Part shown: piece after piece, positions 30,835-41,751 of the stretch
How positions within the stretch are numbered: position 1 is the stretch's first letter
Layout: each line of letters starts with the position of its first letter
Notes under the pieces: model-generated
The model's database searches: none
Seen by the model: the letters and a program-made list of their open reading frames with translations, nothing else
What the model was told of the DNA's origin: nothing
Source of the DNA: Cordilura impudica
Taxonomy: Eukaryota; Arthropoda; Insecta; Diptera; Scathophagidae
Direction: 5' to 3'
Length of the DNA stretch: 64,000 bases
NCBI GenBank assembly: GCA_963682025.1
Contig: OY821519.1
Location: 157,935,082 to 157,999,081 of the forward strand
Position numbers and translations under genes: made by a program

Positions 30835-32276
30835 TCAGTTGAAACTCATTAGGTAAATATTTCATACACCATTAACTTATAATTATACCTTCTTTGAAAA
30901 GATATATAAAATTATTTGAAGTAATAAAAACGTATGCAACCCTTTACCAAAAAAACAATAAAAAAATATGTCATTCACTATGTAAATGACCATTTATATG
31001 AACAAATAGAGAAATAGCTAAATTTTTGCCTGTGGAGTGTGGTTTGGGGGTCATTATTTCAGCATGTTGCAATATATTTGATAGATATGTTATATATCGT
31101 TGAATAGATAAATATGTCTTCTTTAACAATATATATAACAATAAGTAAAATTCAAAAATTTTGGGAACACTTTACCAAAAAAACCAAAAAAAAAAAACGA
31201 AAAACCATAGTTTTTCTATATTTTTTTCTGAAATTTGAATATAAGTATCTCAAAAACTATTAACGTTATCAAAATGATTTTTTGAAGTGTTTTAGATAAT
31301 TTAAATGCCGTTCTGAATCAATAAACAAAATATAAAAATAACCAATCTTAATATGTTTTTTATGTTAACAAAAAAAATTCGTATGAAAATTTGACTTTTG
31401 CACCATTTAAGCCCTCCTGACCACGTTTATGTAACGGCGGTGGATTTTATTGCGGCAAATAAATAAAAATATTTGGATCTTTAATACTGCGGTGAAATAT
31501 TTGAAGAAGTCGAGCGGATATTTTTGTATTAACTTTTAAAACTTAGTTTTTTTTTTTAAATGCCCAATTTCGTCCAATGCTGGACGTAGGGTGCATGTCC
31601 AAAAATATTAAAAATTTCGCTTACAACCATTCTTGAAGCATATTCTTTTAAAATGTGTAGAAAAATATATACATGTTTTACCAAGGTTGTGAGAAAAAGT
31701 GAAAGAATGAAGGGTATTTTTTGGCAAAAATTTGCAATTTTTAGAACCTGATTCAAAAAGTCAACTTTAAGATTTTGTGCTCACTAAACGGTTTGAAATA
31801 ATTCAAAAAATACTTCAACGTATTTTTTTAAAAAGTACTGGCTATCGCCACATATTTTTAGATTTTTTTTTTATCTATTTTAATAAAAATGTTATTTGCG
31901 AAAAACCAAGAAAGAATTTGGTGAAAAGTTCAAATGTTGATTTTTAAAATCAAATATTTTTTAAACCATAAGCGCTAACTAGGTAGTATAAGCATGTTTT
32001 TTGTTAATAATTTAATGGTTATTGGAAATATTTAAAAAACGTAAAAATCACTTCATATTTATAAAAGTTACAAGCTTTGAAAGCATTTTCCACCTCGAAG
32101 TGGTCGACTTTGGCACCCTGAAGCTCACCCTGTGTTACAACAGGGTATCTCAAAAATAAATATTTTGAAAGCCTATATCCTTGACTACAATCGCCTAGAA
32201 TATACTATTCCAATCCAACCAATAGTTTAGAAGTTCCAGACTTATTACCACTTTTTTTTGGTTTTGAACCACTGTG
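30811..32276. repeat. Transib right inverted repeat
   Basis: This is the inverted copy of 27949-29393, including the terminal CCACTGTG. It differs at scattered single positions and carries a short extra segment near 32080. Confidence 0.9.
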
Positions 32277-32281
32277 TGACA

Positions 32282-32680
32282 GCGGTTTGTATGAAAAAAA
32301 TTTTTTGGTCGAATTTTGAGGTGTGCGGGTCGGATTATTGTGGCACTGGATCTAAAACTTTAGTGCGAAAAATTTGAGCCAAATCGGACAATGCTTTCTG
32401 GAAGCGCATTGAGTTCAAAGTTCAAATAAGCATTTATATGTAAAAATTATAAAAAAAAAATCATTTTTCTCAAAAATTTTGATATTAATAATTGGGTTTC
32501 AATTAAATTAATTAATAAACCATAAACAAGAGTAAATTACACAGCCCAACACTCAATTTGCTTCTTTGAACTTATCAACTGATTCTAGTTAATTTGGGTG
32601 CGCTGAATTCAAATCTGTAATCAGTTTGTCTCTATCAGCTCTAGTTTTTATGATATAGCTTTTTTATACCCTCCCCTTAT
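32282..32680. repeat. Unclassified element, left inverted arm
   Basis: GTGCGGGTCGGATTATTGT, GTTCAAAGTTCAAAT, TTTTGATATTAATAATTG and GTGCGCTGAATTC each have inverted partners in 35035-36090, in mirror order. The arm ends with a TTTTTTATACCCTCC segment. Confidence 0.8.
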
Positions 32681-32689
32681 GACCTCCAA

Positions 32690-32940
32690 TTATGACCGTC
32701 TGGCCGTCTGTCAGTTTTTTCAAAAAAATTTTTTTCATCAAAATTTCTTAATTACAGTTATGGTAGTTGCCAAAAAAAAACATTTTTTCCGGAAAAAAAT
32801 TTTTTACCAAAAATTTTATCAAAAAATTTGTTTTTTCCAAAAATTTTTTTTTCATCAAAATTTTTTATTTACTGTTATAATTATTGCCAAAAAAAAAATC
32901 CCAAAAAAAAAAAATTTCATTTAGTGGAGGGTATATAAAA
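32690..32940 (+). promoter_or_regulatory. AT-rich duplicated leader with possible TATA box
   Basis: Two loose copies of a TTTTTCATCAAAATTT...GCCAAAAAAAA unit are followed by GGAGGGTATATAAAATTCGG. TATATAAA at 32933-32940 lies 199 bases before the gene's ATG and could be its promoter. GTATAAAAA also occurs in the mirrored right arm, so this part belongs to the element. Confidence 0.35.
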
Positions 32941-33138
32941 TTCGGTACAAGCAGTTTCCGAAAATATTGTTTTTTGTGTAATTTCTAGCTGATTAACGGG
33001 AATTTTATTTGTACAATATTATTGAGAACGTTATTTTTTCTTGTTGCACTCCAATTGCATATTGGAAGTTAGTTGCTTGTAAGAAGTGGTTTATTGCAGT
33101 TGGCAAAGTTTATTAAAAAAGTGTTGATCTAAATAGAA

Positions 33139-34780
33139 ATGACTTCCAATAGACGACGGTGTAAAAATTACGCTGACACATTTTGTTATATTTGTGGAGA
33201 ATACACCTTTAAAGAAAACATAAGACCTATTTCGGAATGTGTTAAAAAATCGTATTTAGATTACTTTGGAGTTGATCTTGGTGACCATGATAAAAGCTGG
33301 GCTCCACACATTGTGTGCAATACTTGCTGTGTAAATTTGCGACAGTGGACTCAAGGAAAACGAAATAGGCTTAAGTTTGGTTTGCCGATGGTTTGGAGAG
33401 AGTCCAGAAATCATTAGGACGACTGTTACTTCTGTTTAGTGAGTATTGCTGGTATTAATAGGAAAAATCGAAATTCCCCATTCCGAAGATGTTCCCATTC
33501 CAAAACTGAATGATTCTTCAGAGCTGAGTTCGGAGTTTGAACATAATACCGCTAATGATCTAAGTGATTGCGACAGTGTTTTCGAAGACACAGAAACTAT
33601 TTCTCAACGTTTTAATCAATGCGAGTTGAATAACTTAATTCGATATTTGGCCTTATCAAAAGAAGCGTCTGAAGTGTTAGCTTCGAGGTTAAATGATAAG
33701 AAACTGTTAGAACGTGGAACAAAAATAACTTATTACCGCATTAGGGATAAAGCTTTTTTTAAATTTTTTACTAAGGAAGACAATCTGGTGTTTTGTAATA
33801 ATGTAAATGGTCTTATGCAGGAAATGGGGCTATCCAAGTATCTACCCAGCGATTGGCGCCTCTTCGTGGACAGTTCCAAGAGAAGTTTGAAGTGCGTCTT
33901 ATTGCACAATGGCAATGTGTATGCATCAATTCCAATTGCGCACTCCACAACAATGAAAGAAGAATACAACAACATTGCATTAGTGATGAAAAAGATAAAA
34001 TACCAAGACCACCAATGGATCATTTGTGTTGATCTTAAAATGGTCAATTTTCTTCTTGGACAACAGAGTGGTTATACTAAGTACACTTGCTTTTTGTGTC
34101 TCTGGGATAGCAGATCCAAGCAACAACATTGGCGGCAAAAAGATTGGCCTACGAGAGAAAAAATGATTGTTGGCGATAACAATATTGTAAATGAAGCTTT
34201 AGTTCCACGTGAAAAGATCGTCCTACCACCGTTGCACATCAAATTAGGACTCATGAAGCAGTTTGTTAAGGCTCTGAATCGCGATGGGGAATGTTTTGCA
34301 TATATTTGCAGCAAAATGCCTAATCTAAGTAGAGATAAGATTAGAGCAGGAGTTTTTGACGGTCCCCAAATAAGGCAGTTTATGAATGACAACGATTTTG
34401 ATAAGTCAATGACCGAAACTGAACGAAATGCGTGGGCATCATTCGTGCAAGTTATAAAAAATTTCTTGGGAAATAAAGCTCCAAATTATGTTCAATTAGT
34501 GGAGAATATGCTGGATAAGTTCAGAGACCTTGGCTGCAACATGAGTATTAAAATCCATTATTTGCACAGTCACTTGGACCGATTTCCCGAAAATTTGGGT
34601 AATTTAAGCGAAGAACAAGGAGAAAGGTTTCACCAAGATATTAAAATTATGGAGAATCGGTACCAGGGAAGGTGGGATACACATATGATGGCAGACTACT
34701 GTTGGAATTTGCAAAGAGACCCTAATCCGGCTGTTCATTCCAGATTGTCTCTTAAAAGAAGCTTTACATCCTGTAACTAG
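33139..34780 (+). pseudogene. Multi-copy 'VDLKMVNFLLGQQ' family protein, possible transposase; one stop and one frameshift
   Basis: The first part (33139-33417) is a Cys-rich domain: CYICGEYTFK, then CVKKSYLDYFG, then WAPHIVCNTCC. A TAG at 33415-33417 follows RESRNH. The same frame continues with DDCYFCL, which completes a Cys cluster, and then shifts in an A run near 33463. From there about 440 codons stay open: RLFVDSSKRSLKCVLLHNG, then CVDLKMVNFLLGQQSGYTKY, CFLCLWDSRS, LPPLHIKLGLMKQFVKAL, EEQGERFHQDIKIMENRYQG and GRWDTHMMADYCW. As far as I recall, near-identical proteins are repeated many times in aphid, hydra and other animal genomes without a named function. Acidic residues in CVDLK, FDGPQ and GERFHQD are candidates for a catalytic set. 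Its place inside inverted repeats favours a transposase. Confidence 0.7.
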
Positions 34781-35019
34781 AATTATATTTATATTATATT
34801 TTTAAGCTTTGTGAGAATTTTTTTTATTTTAATAAATCTGTATGAAACAGTGTTACTTCTTTTTATTTTTTTTTTAAATTCCTATGGAAAAGTTTTACTT
34901 TTTAAATACTTAAAAAAATTTGGGAATTATTTTTTTTTTTTTTTTGGCAATAACTATAACAGTAAATAAAAAATTTTTATGAAAAAAAAAATTTGGAAAA
35001 AAAAATTTTTGGGTAATAA
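34781..35019. other. 3' flank of the gene
   Basis: This is AT-rich sequence with AATAAA at about 34840 as a possible polyadenylation signal, then mirrored copies of the TTTTT/AAAAA units of the left leader. No gene is seen. Confidence 0.5.
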
Positions 35020-35171
35020 TTGGAGGTCATAAGTGGAGGGTATAAAAAAGCTATATCATGAAAACTAGAGCTGATAGAGACAAACTGATTACAGATTTGA
35101 ATTCAGCGCACCCAAATTAACCAGTTGATAAATTCAAAGAAGCAAAATTTTTTTTTAATTTTGTCGGGCTG
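35020..35171. repeat. Unclassified element, right inner arm
   Basis: This is the inverted partner of about 32545-32680: GGAGGTCATAAG, GAGGGTATAAAAAAGCTATATCATGA and ACTAGAGCTGATAGAGACAA. Confidence 0.8.
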
Positions 35172-35889
35172 TGTTATCTCTCTAATAAAATAACAAAATT
35201 TATTATCGGTTGAAAAACAGCCAAGTTATATCAACTTCCCCAGGCAATAGATGCGCCGCAGACCACTTGATGAAGAAAATCGAGCTCACATTTTTAAAGA
35301 CATTGAAATAATTTACAACAACAACATTTAACCATTCCCCTGATCGCAAGATGATCTTATGTAAAGTCTTTTGCATCTCATCTATTGTTATGTCATTATA
35401 AATTAAAGTCAAAAAATACGTACCTTATTTTTTAGCACTATTTCATCTCAAATTTTACTTTTTCAAAAGAAATTTACCGAAATCAACGATTAAACTTAAG
35501 GTCTTATTAACAAAATATATGTGATTAAAATTGCCAAATATTGTAGGCATCCTGTTCTTAATTTGGCGAGGACAGCGTTTTCATTTCAGCGGATTTGAAG
35601 AAAAATGTGATTTTTCGTACATTTGCAACTTTTAGGCTACATCTTTTTGGTGTTTTCATTTCAAATATGTTTTGTCAAAATATTATACTACTTGATATAA
35701 TTTCTCAATCCTGTAAATTAAGGTTAAATTGAAACACTATAAATTGTCCACCTTTAAGGTCAAAGGTCAAATTTAAGGTATATTAAAATTTTTTTAAAAC
35801 AAAATATCGAAATAATATATATTTGTAGAAGGATTTCGATAAAACTTGTTGATAATATTTTAATAATTCCAAAAAATAATATACTGGAC
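35172..35889. other. Segment without counterpart in the left arm
   Basis: Sequence sits between two blocks that are adjacent in the left arm. It may be an insertion, or the left arm may have lost it. On the minus strand 35203-35412 holds a 69-codon frame (SGEWLNVVVVNYFNVFKNVS, then HLLPGEVDITWLF) that looks coding but is not recognised. Confidence 0.45.
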
Positions 35890-36093
35890 TTATTTTCTGA
35901 AATTAAAGATAATTTACTCTACATTATGGTTTATTTAATTTAATTGAAACTCAATTATTAATATCAAAATTTCTGTGAAAAACGATTTTTTTTGATAATT
36001 TTTACAAATAAATTCATATTTGAACTTTGAACTTTGTAACAATAATCCGACCCGCACGTCCTGAAATTCCAAAAAAGAAATTTGGCTCTCACC
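35890..36093. repeat. Unclassified element, right outer arm and terminus
   Basis: It is inverted relative to 32300-32545, and ends GGCTCTCACC at 36093. Confidence 0.7.
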
Positions 36094-36240
36094 ATAATAT
36101 ATAGTACATATCTGAAGGAAAGCAATACACATTAAAAAAAATCTTATTTTCGATCTACATATGTATATCATTTGAATGATTGAGTTATAAATGAAATCAG
36201 TTCTATTATAATGTAAATTAGTTCTATTATAATGTAAGTA

Positions 36241-36354
36241 AACAGAAATCCCCGAATTAGCGGTGCAAAATTAGCCGATCATATTGCCCATGTCTTCAAT
36301 AAGAATGTCAATCCAAGAACTGTCAAAAGAGCTCTGAATGGCAATGGATTTTTT
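36241..36354 (+). pseudogene. Tc1-like transposase N-terminal fragment
   Basis: The frame reads ISGAKLADHIAHVFNKNV, NPRTVKRALNGNGFF, the second helix-turn-helix of Tc1-type DNA-binding domains. The frame does not reach a catalytic domain before the LOA insertion at 36394. A catalytic-domain fragment of a Tc1-type transposase lies at 45015-45631, beyond two LINEs; whether both came from one copy is uncertain. Two tandem ATTAGTTCTATTATAATGTAA units lie just upstream (36196-36233). Confidence 0.55.
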
Positions 36355-36393
36355 AGCATAAAAGAAAATAAAAGGCTGAACTTAGGACTTGAT

Positions 36394-36412
36394 TGTATTG
36401 TATTGTATTGTA
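36394..36412 (-). repeat. LOA 3' tail of CAATA-type repeats
   Basis: TGTAT repeats on the + strand (TACAA on the minus strand) end the element. LOA-clade LINEs often end in short tandem repeats and not in poly(A). Confidence 0.7.
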
Positions 36413-36478
36413 TAAAAGAGGTGACGAATGTACTGCGACCAAATGATCTATTGTACTGCCCTCTGCTAATAGTTGTTC

Positions 36479-39400
36479 CTATAAAATCTCACCCAATCCT
36501 GAAGCCCTCAGAAATTCGAGAATGTGGGTTGGTTCCAGTGATTTTACTTCGCTCCCTGGTATTTGGAAAGAACCCAGGTACTTTTTCCTCTTATGCATTA
36601 AAGCTCCACAATCCTCCAGTATGTGCTCCGCTGATTCTGCCTTCTCATCGCAAAATCTGCACATGGGGTTCGCTTCAATTCCTAACCTGCTCAGATGCTC
36701 CCTGAGCCTACAGTGACCGGTTAGAATCCCGGTTAATATTCTCAGTCCGTTCTTCGATAGTCCAATACATGACTCAAATCTCTTACCGTTGTAGTTATCT
36801 AGCAGTAGTTTTGATTGCCTTAAGCCCAAGTGGCTCGAGAAAAGCTCCTGTCTGATATGATTCTCACAATCTTTGAGTACGCCTTCCCATACTCCTTTTC
36901 CTATTCCACAAAACGGTTCCGGCCCCATTAGCTTTGTGGTAGCTCCCTTTCTAGCAAGCTCATCCGCTTGCTCATTTCCCCGAATCCCAATATGTCCTGG
37001 GACCCAACAGAGGCTGACCTTATTGTGTCTGGCTAGCTCATTCAGTCTTTGCAGACAGTCCCATACTAACTTAGAGTTTACTACATAGGAGCCTAGTGCT
37101 CGAATAGCAGCTTGACTATCTGATAATATGGTTATGTCCTGTCTTTTGTACTTTCTATTTAAGTTAATCTGTGCACATCTATCGATGGCATAAATTTCCG
37201 CCTGGAAAATACTCGTGTGCATTCCCATTGATTCGTAGTATTTGGTTCTAGGCCCAAAGACTCCCGCCCCTGTTCCATTTCCGGTCTTTGACCCGTCCGT
37301 GCACCATTTGATCGTATTCTCCTTAAGAGAATATGCTGTGCTCAAACTACTCCATTCCTTTTTGTTACTAAGTTTTGTAACAAAGTTTTTCCTGAAATCG
37401 TATTTCTTCTCCATCCTGTCCATTGGACAATCTAGGAGGGAGTAATCTTTAACCTGACTTATTTGGTTCCATTGCCCTTCATAAAGCCTGGATATAGGTT
37501 TATCCCCCTTTATCCTGATTGCCGTTGCCAGGGCTTTCTTTTGCACCACTATATGCAGTGGGCTCTGATCCAAGAGTACTTCAAGTGATGCCGTTGGGCA
37601 CGTCCTCATTGCACCCGTTATTCCAATACACGCTAATCTTTGTATTCTACTTAAGTCCATTTGAGTTGATTTTACTCCGTCCTTTTGGCCCACGCAATAG
37701 CTCCATAGGTCACGATTGGACGGACCATCATGGAGTACAACCAGTGTAGGATGCTGGGTTTACATCCCCAGGTTCTACCCGCTACCCTTCTACATATCAT
37801 TGTAGCACGCTTGGCTTTCTCTGTAATATGGTTGACGTGTGCCTTCCATGTTAACTTGCTGTCTAGTATTATGCCTAGATATTTCACTTCTGTCCTTGGT
37901 TCGATGACTTCTCCCAGAATTTGAATTGGCTTCCATCTTGGAAGTTTTCTTTTCCTGGTAAATGGTACAATAGTGGTCTTTGTCGGATTGATGTTCAGTC
38001 CTGTTGCCCTACACCATTGATTGATAATTTTCAGCCCTCTTTGGACAATGTCACAGAGGGTTTCCTCGAATTTGCCTCTTGCTATTATGACTATATCGTC
38101 CGCATAGCCTTGACATTCTATACCTGCTTCTGACAGTTCCACTAGTAGTTCGTCCACAACCAGACTCCACATTAGAGGCGAAAGAACCCCTCCCTGTGGA
38201 CATCCTCTGGTTGTGTTGACGGCTAAGGTTTCCCCTTCTGCTAGTGTTTCTGCTGATCTTGTGTTGAGAACTTCTACCTTCCATCTTGATATCACTGAGT
38301 GTACTCCTTTTCGGTTTAATGCCCTTTCTATTACATCATGTGAAGTATTATCAAAGGCTCCTTCTATATCTAGGAAGGCACAAACTGCTATTTCCTTCTC
38401 ATCTAGTGATTTTTGAATAGTGCCCACTAGTTTGGTAAGAGCGGTCTCTGTTGATTTGCCCGCTCTATACGCATGCTGGTTTGGATGCAAAGGCATCTGT
38501 TGTAATATCCCACATCTTAAATAGTTGTCCACTGCTTTTTCAAGTGTCTTTAACATGAAAGATGTTAGGCTTATTGGTCTGAAGGATTTTTGATGTGCAG
38601 TGTCTTTTTTTTCCCCACTTTGGGTATGAACACCACTTTTGCCCTCCTCCATGCCTCTGGTATGTACCCTAAGGCCAAGCTACTCCGCCCGATATTCATT
38701 AAGAATGGTAAAATTCCCTTTAAGCCCTTTTGTAATAAGGCAGGAAAAATACCATCCGTTCCAGGGGACTTGTAGGGTTGAAAGGTGCCTAAAGCCCATT
38801 CTAGTCTTGCCCTTGAACAAATTTCGTTTGCTATTTGTCTATTTTCCCGACTAGGGTTTCTTGGATTGTTACTTGGCCGTTCGTTGTCTACTGCCACACT
38901 TCCTGGAAAGTGTGTCTTTAATAACAACTCTGCCCTTTCTTGGCCATTTTTCGTGTAACTACCGTCTTCTTTCCTAAGTGACATTGTTAGTTCTGGTCTG
39001 CATTTCGCAAATGTTCTGTGAAGCCTTGCCGCTTCCGGAAGAGATTCCATATTTTCACAAAATTTTCTAAAGCTAATTCTTTTAGCTTTCCTTATTTCTT
39101 TGTTATATACAGTAAGTTTGGCCCTATAAAGCTCCCACTGCCCGTTACGCTTTGCCTTATTGCCGACCCTACGAACTTCAGTTCTGAGTGTGGAGAGATT
39201 TTCGTTCCACCAAACTGCGTCCTTCTCCTTGCCCCTCGGTTTTTCGGGGCAGCTACAAAGATAGGCATCCAACAGGGCCCCTTTCAATTGGGTCACACTG
39301 TCATCGAGCTTATACTGATTCCATATGCGTTTGCTCAGTGTTATGCCTTGTAGATTGTAGCCTAGGATTTCTTTGTACCTCACCCAATTCGTTTTTCTTG

Positions 39401-40121
39401 GATTTCTATATGAAGTTGCCTGAGTACTTAGGCCCTCTAGCGAAAATTCAATTATTTTATGGTCTGATAATGATTCCTCATCTGATACCTTCCAATTTAT
39501 CGTAATCCTAGCTAAGCTTGGACTGGCTACCGTAATGTCTAAGACCTCCTCTCTTATCCTTGTAACGAATGTAGGTTTATTTCCCTCATTTAGTACTTCT
39601 AGGTTGGATGTTATTAAAAATTCTAATAGGTACTCACCTCGATAGTTTGTGTTGGTGCTGCCCCATATTGTGTTATGTGCGTTGGCATCGCACCCCAGTA
39701 AGAGCTGCAAGTTTTGCCTTCTGCAGAAGTGCACTAGCCGCCGTGCCTCTGCCGGTGGTGTTGAAGTTTCATCTCCCGGAAAGTAAGCTGATGCCACCAA
39801 TATGACCCTTTTTCTGCCCTCGATGTTGATGAGGGCTTGGATGGGGACCAAGTCCCGCGTCATGAATTCTGTAAGACAAGTGTAGTTAATATATTTACTA
39901 ATTAGTATGCATGCTCTGGGCGACGTATTTCTACTGTCCCATATTACCTTGCCGCTACCGCAGCTTAGACCTCTGATTGCACCCTTATAGTGTCAGGGTT
40001 CTTGGATCAATACCATGCCCAGGTTAAATTTTGAAAATGCCCTAGCGATCGCTGCAGACGCAGCTTTTGCATGGTGGACGTTAACCTGGGCGAAATTGAT
40101 ATGTGATCCATTATTCGACAT
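36479..40121 (-). pseudogene. LOA ORF2 (endonuclease, reverse transcriptase, RNase H)
   Basis: The start is taken as the ATG at 40121 (MSNNGSHINFAQVNVHH), 54 bases beyond the ORF1 stop. An APE-type endonuclease spans to about 39400: IQEP with TGA replacing the next codon (39993-39995), then LLLGCDANAHNTIWGS and SLSDHKIIEFSL. RT follows after a frameshift near 38600 (RPISLTSFMLKTLEKAV, LDIEGAFDNTS, GCPQGGVLSPLMW, GYADDIVIIA). A second frameshift near 37680 leads to the thumb and an RNase H (WCTDGSKTGNGTGAG, IFQAEIYAIDRC, LSDSQAAIRAL, WVPGHIGIRGNEQADELA). A Cys-His knuckle-like CRFCDEKAESAEHILEDC lies near the end. Catalytic residues are present; only the three breaks disable it. Confidence 0.92.
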
Positions 40122-40174
40122 TATGCTACTTGTTGTTGCTGCTGTCACTTAGCAGCATTTCCTCTTCTTCCTTG

Positions 40175-41751
40175 TCAATTGGAACATCTGAGTGGCCTGG
40201 ATCCATGCCCTCCGTATCGCTTCCAATGGATGATAGCTGTTCCGTCTCCATTGGTACAGATACTTCCGGTACAGATGTGGGCTCTTTTGAGGTTGGAATC
40301 TCTGTTTCCTCTAATGGTTTTGCGAGGTCTGGGTTGCTCTCTCTTTGCTTTGCCCCTCGCTATTCCATGTACCGGAACCTCGCCAAATCTGTAGCTGATT
40401 GCATTTCCTGCTTTCTTGATGGCTTCCAGCGATTGGTCGTCTATGCCTATCGTCATCAGCTGGCCATTACCTTCTGCCCTGGTTTTTATAACCTTCCACA
40501 GGGGCGTGTTAATGCCTTCGTTCTGTGCACTTATCAGAGCTATTATCTGCTCCGTTGTCTGGCCTGCGCATTTGGGAAGGAAGATGGTGACCGTATGTGC
40601 TCTGGGTACCTCATCCCCGGTACACGTGGTTAGCGGTGCCTTATCCCACGTCGAGAGTTGGGGGGCGGTTTGCTTGAGCCAATTGGCCGTCTCGGAGTCT
40701 TTACAATCGACGAGTATATGCCCCGGTCGGAAGTGAATGCCCTCAAACTTTAGTTTGTGGTCCCATCCTTTGGCAACATCTGTCAGTATGGCTTTTTCCA
40801 GTACCGTCAGCTCCTGTGTGGTTAGGCTGACTTCAGGGTATCCCTTCGGCAGCACTGCCATTCTAATCGCCTTAGAGACATTTGCGTAACTTTTGCTCGC
40901 TGGTCTGTCTGCATTTGCTGCGGTATTTCTAGCAGAATGTTCTGCAAACCTAGGCTTTTTGCCTTCTGCACGCTGCGGCGGTGTTATAGTTTTATTTCCG
41001 CGCTTACCCGTTTGTTGGTTTGCCTGAGCTGCTTCTTCTGGCTTAGCTCTGTGCTCGTCAGCCTTTTTCCTAGCTTCTGTAGGTTCTAGGCCTTTCTCAA
41101 GGTATCTTAAGTACCATCTGCAGCCTGCCCCGCTGAGACCTTTCCTCAGTGGGTCGTCAAATGCACCAGGTTGTCCTGGTGCTGGTACCTTTGGCATTCT
41201 GCGAGTTTCTTGGCCTCGGGGTCTATGCTTTGGTCCTGCAGTATTAGCCTCAGTTCTAGCTACCTTTTCTCCCAATTTTGGTCGCCACGCTAAATTGCTG
41301 GATGTTGTTGGCACATTATCCAGCTTAGCCATCGCTTCTGCCCTCTGGGTTTTTACTACAGGCGATTTCGCACCATCGGTATTGTTTGTTGACCCAGGTG
41401 TTCCGCAAGTTTTCGATGGAGCTGTTGCTTCGATCTCCAACATTGTTTCTGAACTTTTGGGGGGTGACAACAATACTTTGTTTGTCTTCACAATTGGTGC
41501 TTTTGCACCACTTCTGGCTGGTTGATTCTACTGTCACCAGATTTCTTCACCGTTGCCGGCTTCAAGATGCTCCTGTTACCAGCAGCTTTGCCTCGCTGAC
41601 CATCGTCACAGAGCTCATGCTCCATTCGGTCAGCAAGTTGAGTTGCGGAAGAGCTCCGCATATTATTTTGGAGTTTTAAAATTTTTCTTGTATCTTCCAT
41701 GAGATTCTTGTTAATGGGGAATTCAAATGGTACGCCATAGCAGCGCCCCAT
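40175..41751 (-). pseudogene. LOA ORF1 (DUF4780-like)
   Basis: Two overlapping frames, 41751-41488 and 41491-40175, join by a frameshift near 41500-41530. The N-terminal part is basic and low-complexity. A segment near the middle (RWYLRYLEKGLEPTEARKKA) is followed by a Lys/Pro-rich linker. The C-terminal third (GYPEVSLTTQELTVLEKAIL, then FRPGHILVDCKDSETANWL) resembles the DUF4780 RNA-binding-like fold known from arthropod LINE ORF1 proteins. No CCHC knuckle is seen. The role is presumed to be nucleic-acid binding in the retrotransposition complex. The last ~40 residues may read past the native end through another frameshift. Confidence 0.8.

Larger units (their letters stand above)
27949..32276 (+). 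mobile_element. Transib element with 1.45-kb terminal inverted repeats
   Basis: The ends are CACAGTGGTTCAAAACC at the left and its exact complement at the right, with TGACA target copies at 27944-27948 and 32277-32281. Five-base duplications, the CACAGTG-type heptamer and a Transib transposase inside settle the class. The inverted repeats run far inward, from 27949 to about 29393 and from about 30811 to 32276, with scattered mismatches and small indels. It is inserted near the left terminus of the unclassified element. Confidence 0.92.
27941..36093. mobile_element. Unclassified inverted-repeat transposon, split by Transib
   Basis: With the Transib element removed, GGGTGACAGCGGTTTG at the left faces GGTGAGAGCCAAATTT (reverse complement) at 36093. 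The inverted similarity then runs inward through TGCGGGTCGGATTATTGT and GTTCAAAGTTCAAAT. A second arm follows, TTAATTTGGGTGCGCTGAATTC to TATACCCTCC, at 32595-32675 and 35035-35120. One gene (33139-34780) lies in the middle. The right arm carries 718 bases (35172-35889) with no counterpart at the left. No target duplication is evident. I cannot place it in a named superfamily. Confidence 0.6.

Noticed and set aside
28469..31756. Mirrored small frames at 28469-28666 and 31556-31756
   Set aside because: They are the same inverted-repeat sequence of the Transib element, not two genes.
33733..34392. Minus-strand frames of 104 and 106 codons
   Set aside because: They are antisense to the well-preserved unclassified gene and have no likeness of their own.
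38051..39805. Several + strand frames across the LOA element
   Set aside because: They run antisense to ORF2, lack any family likeness and follow its GC-rich codons.
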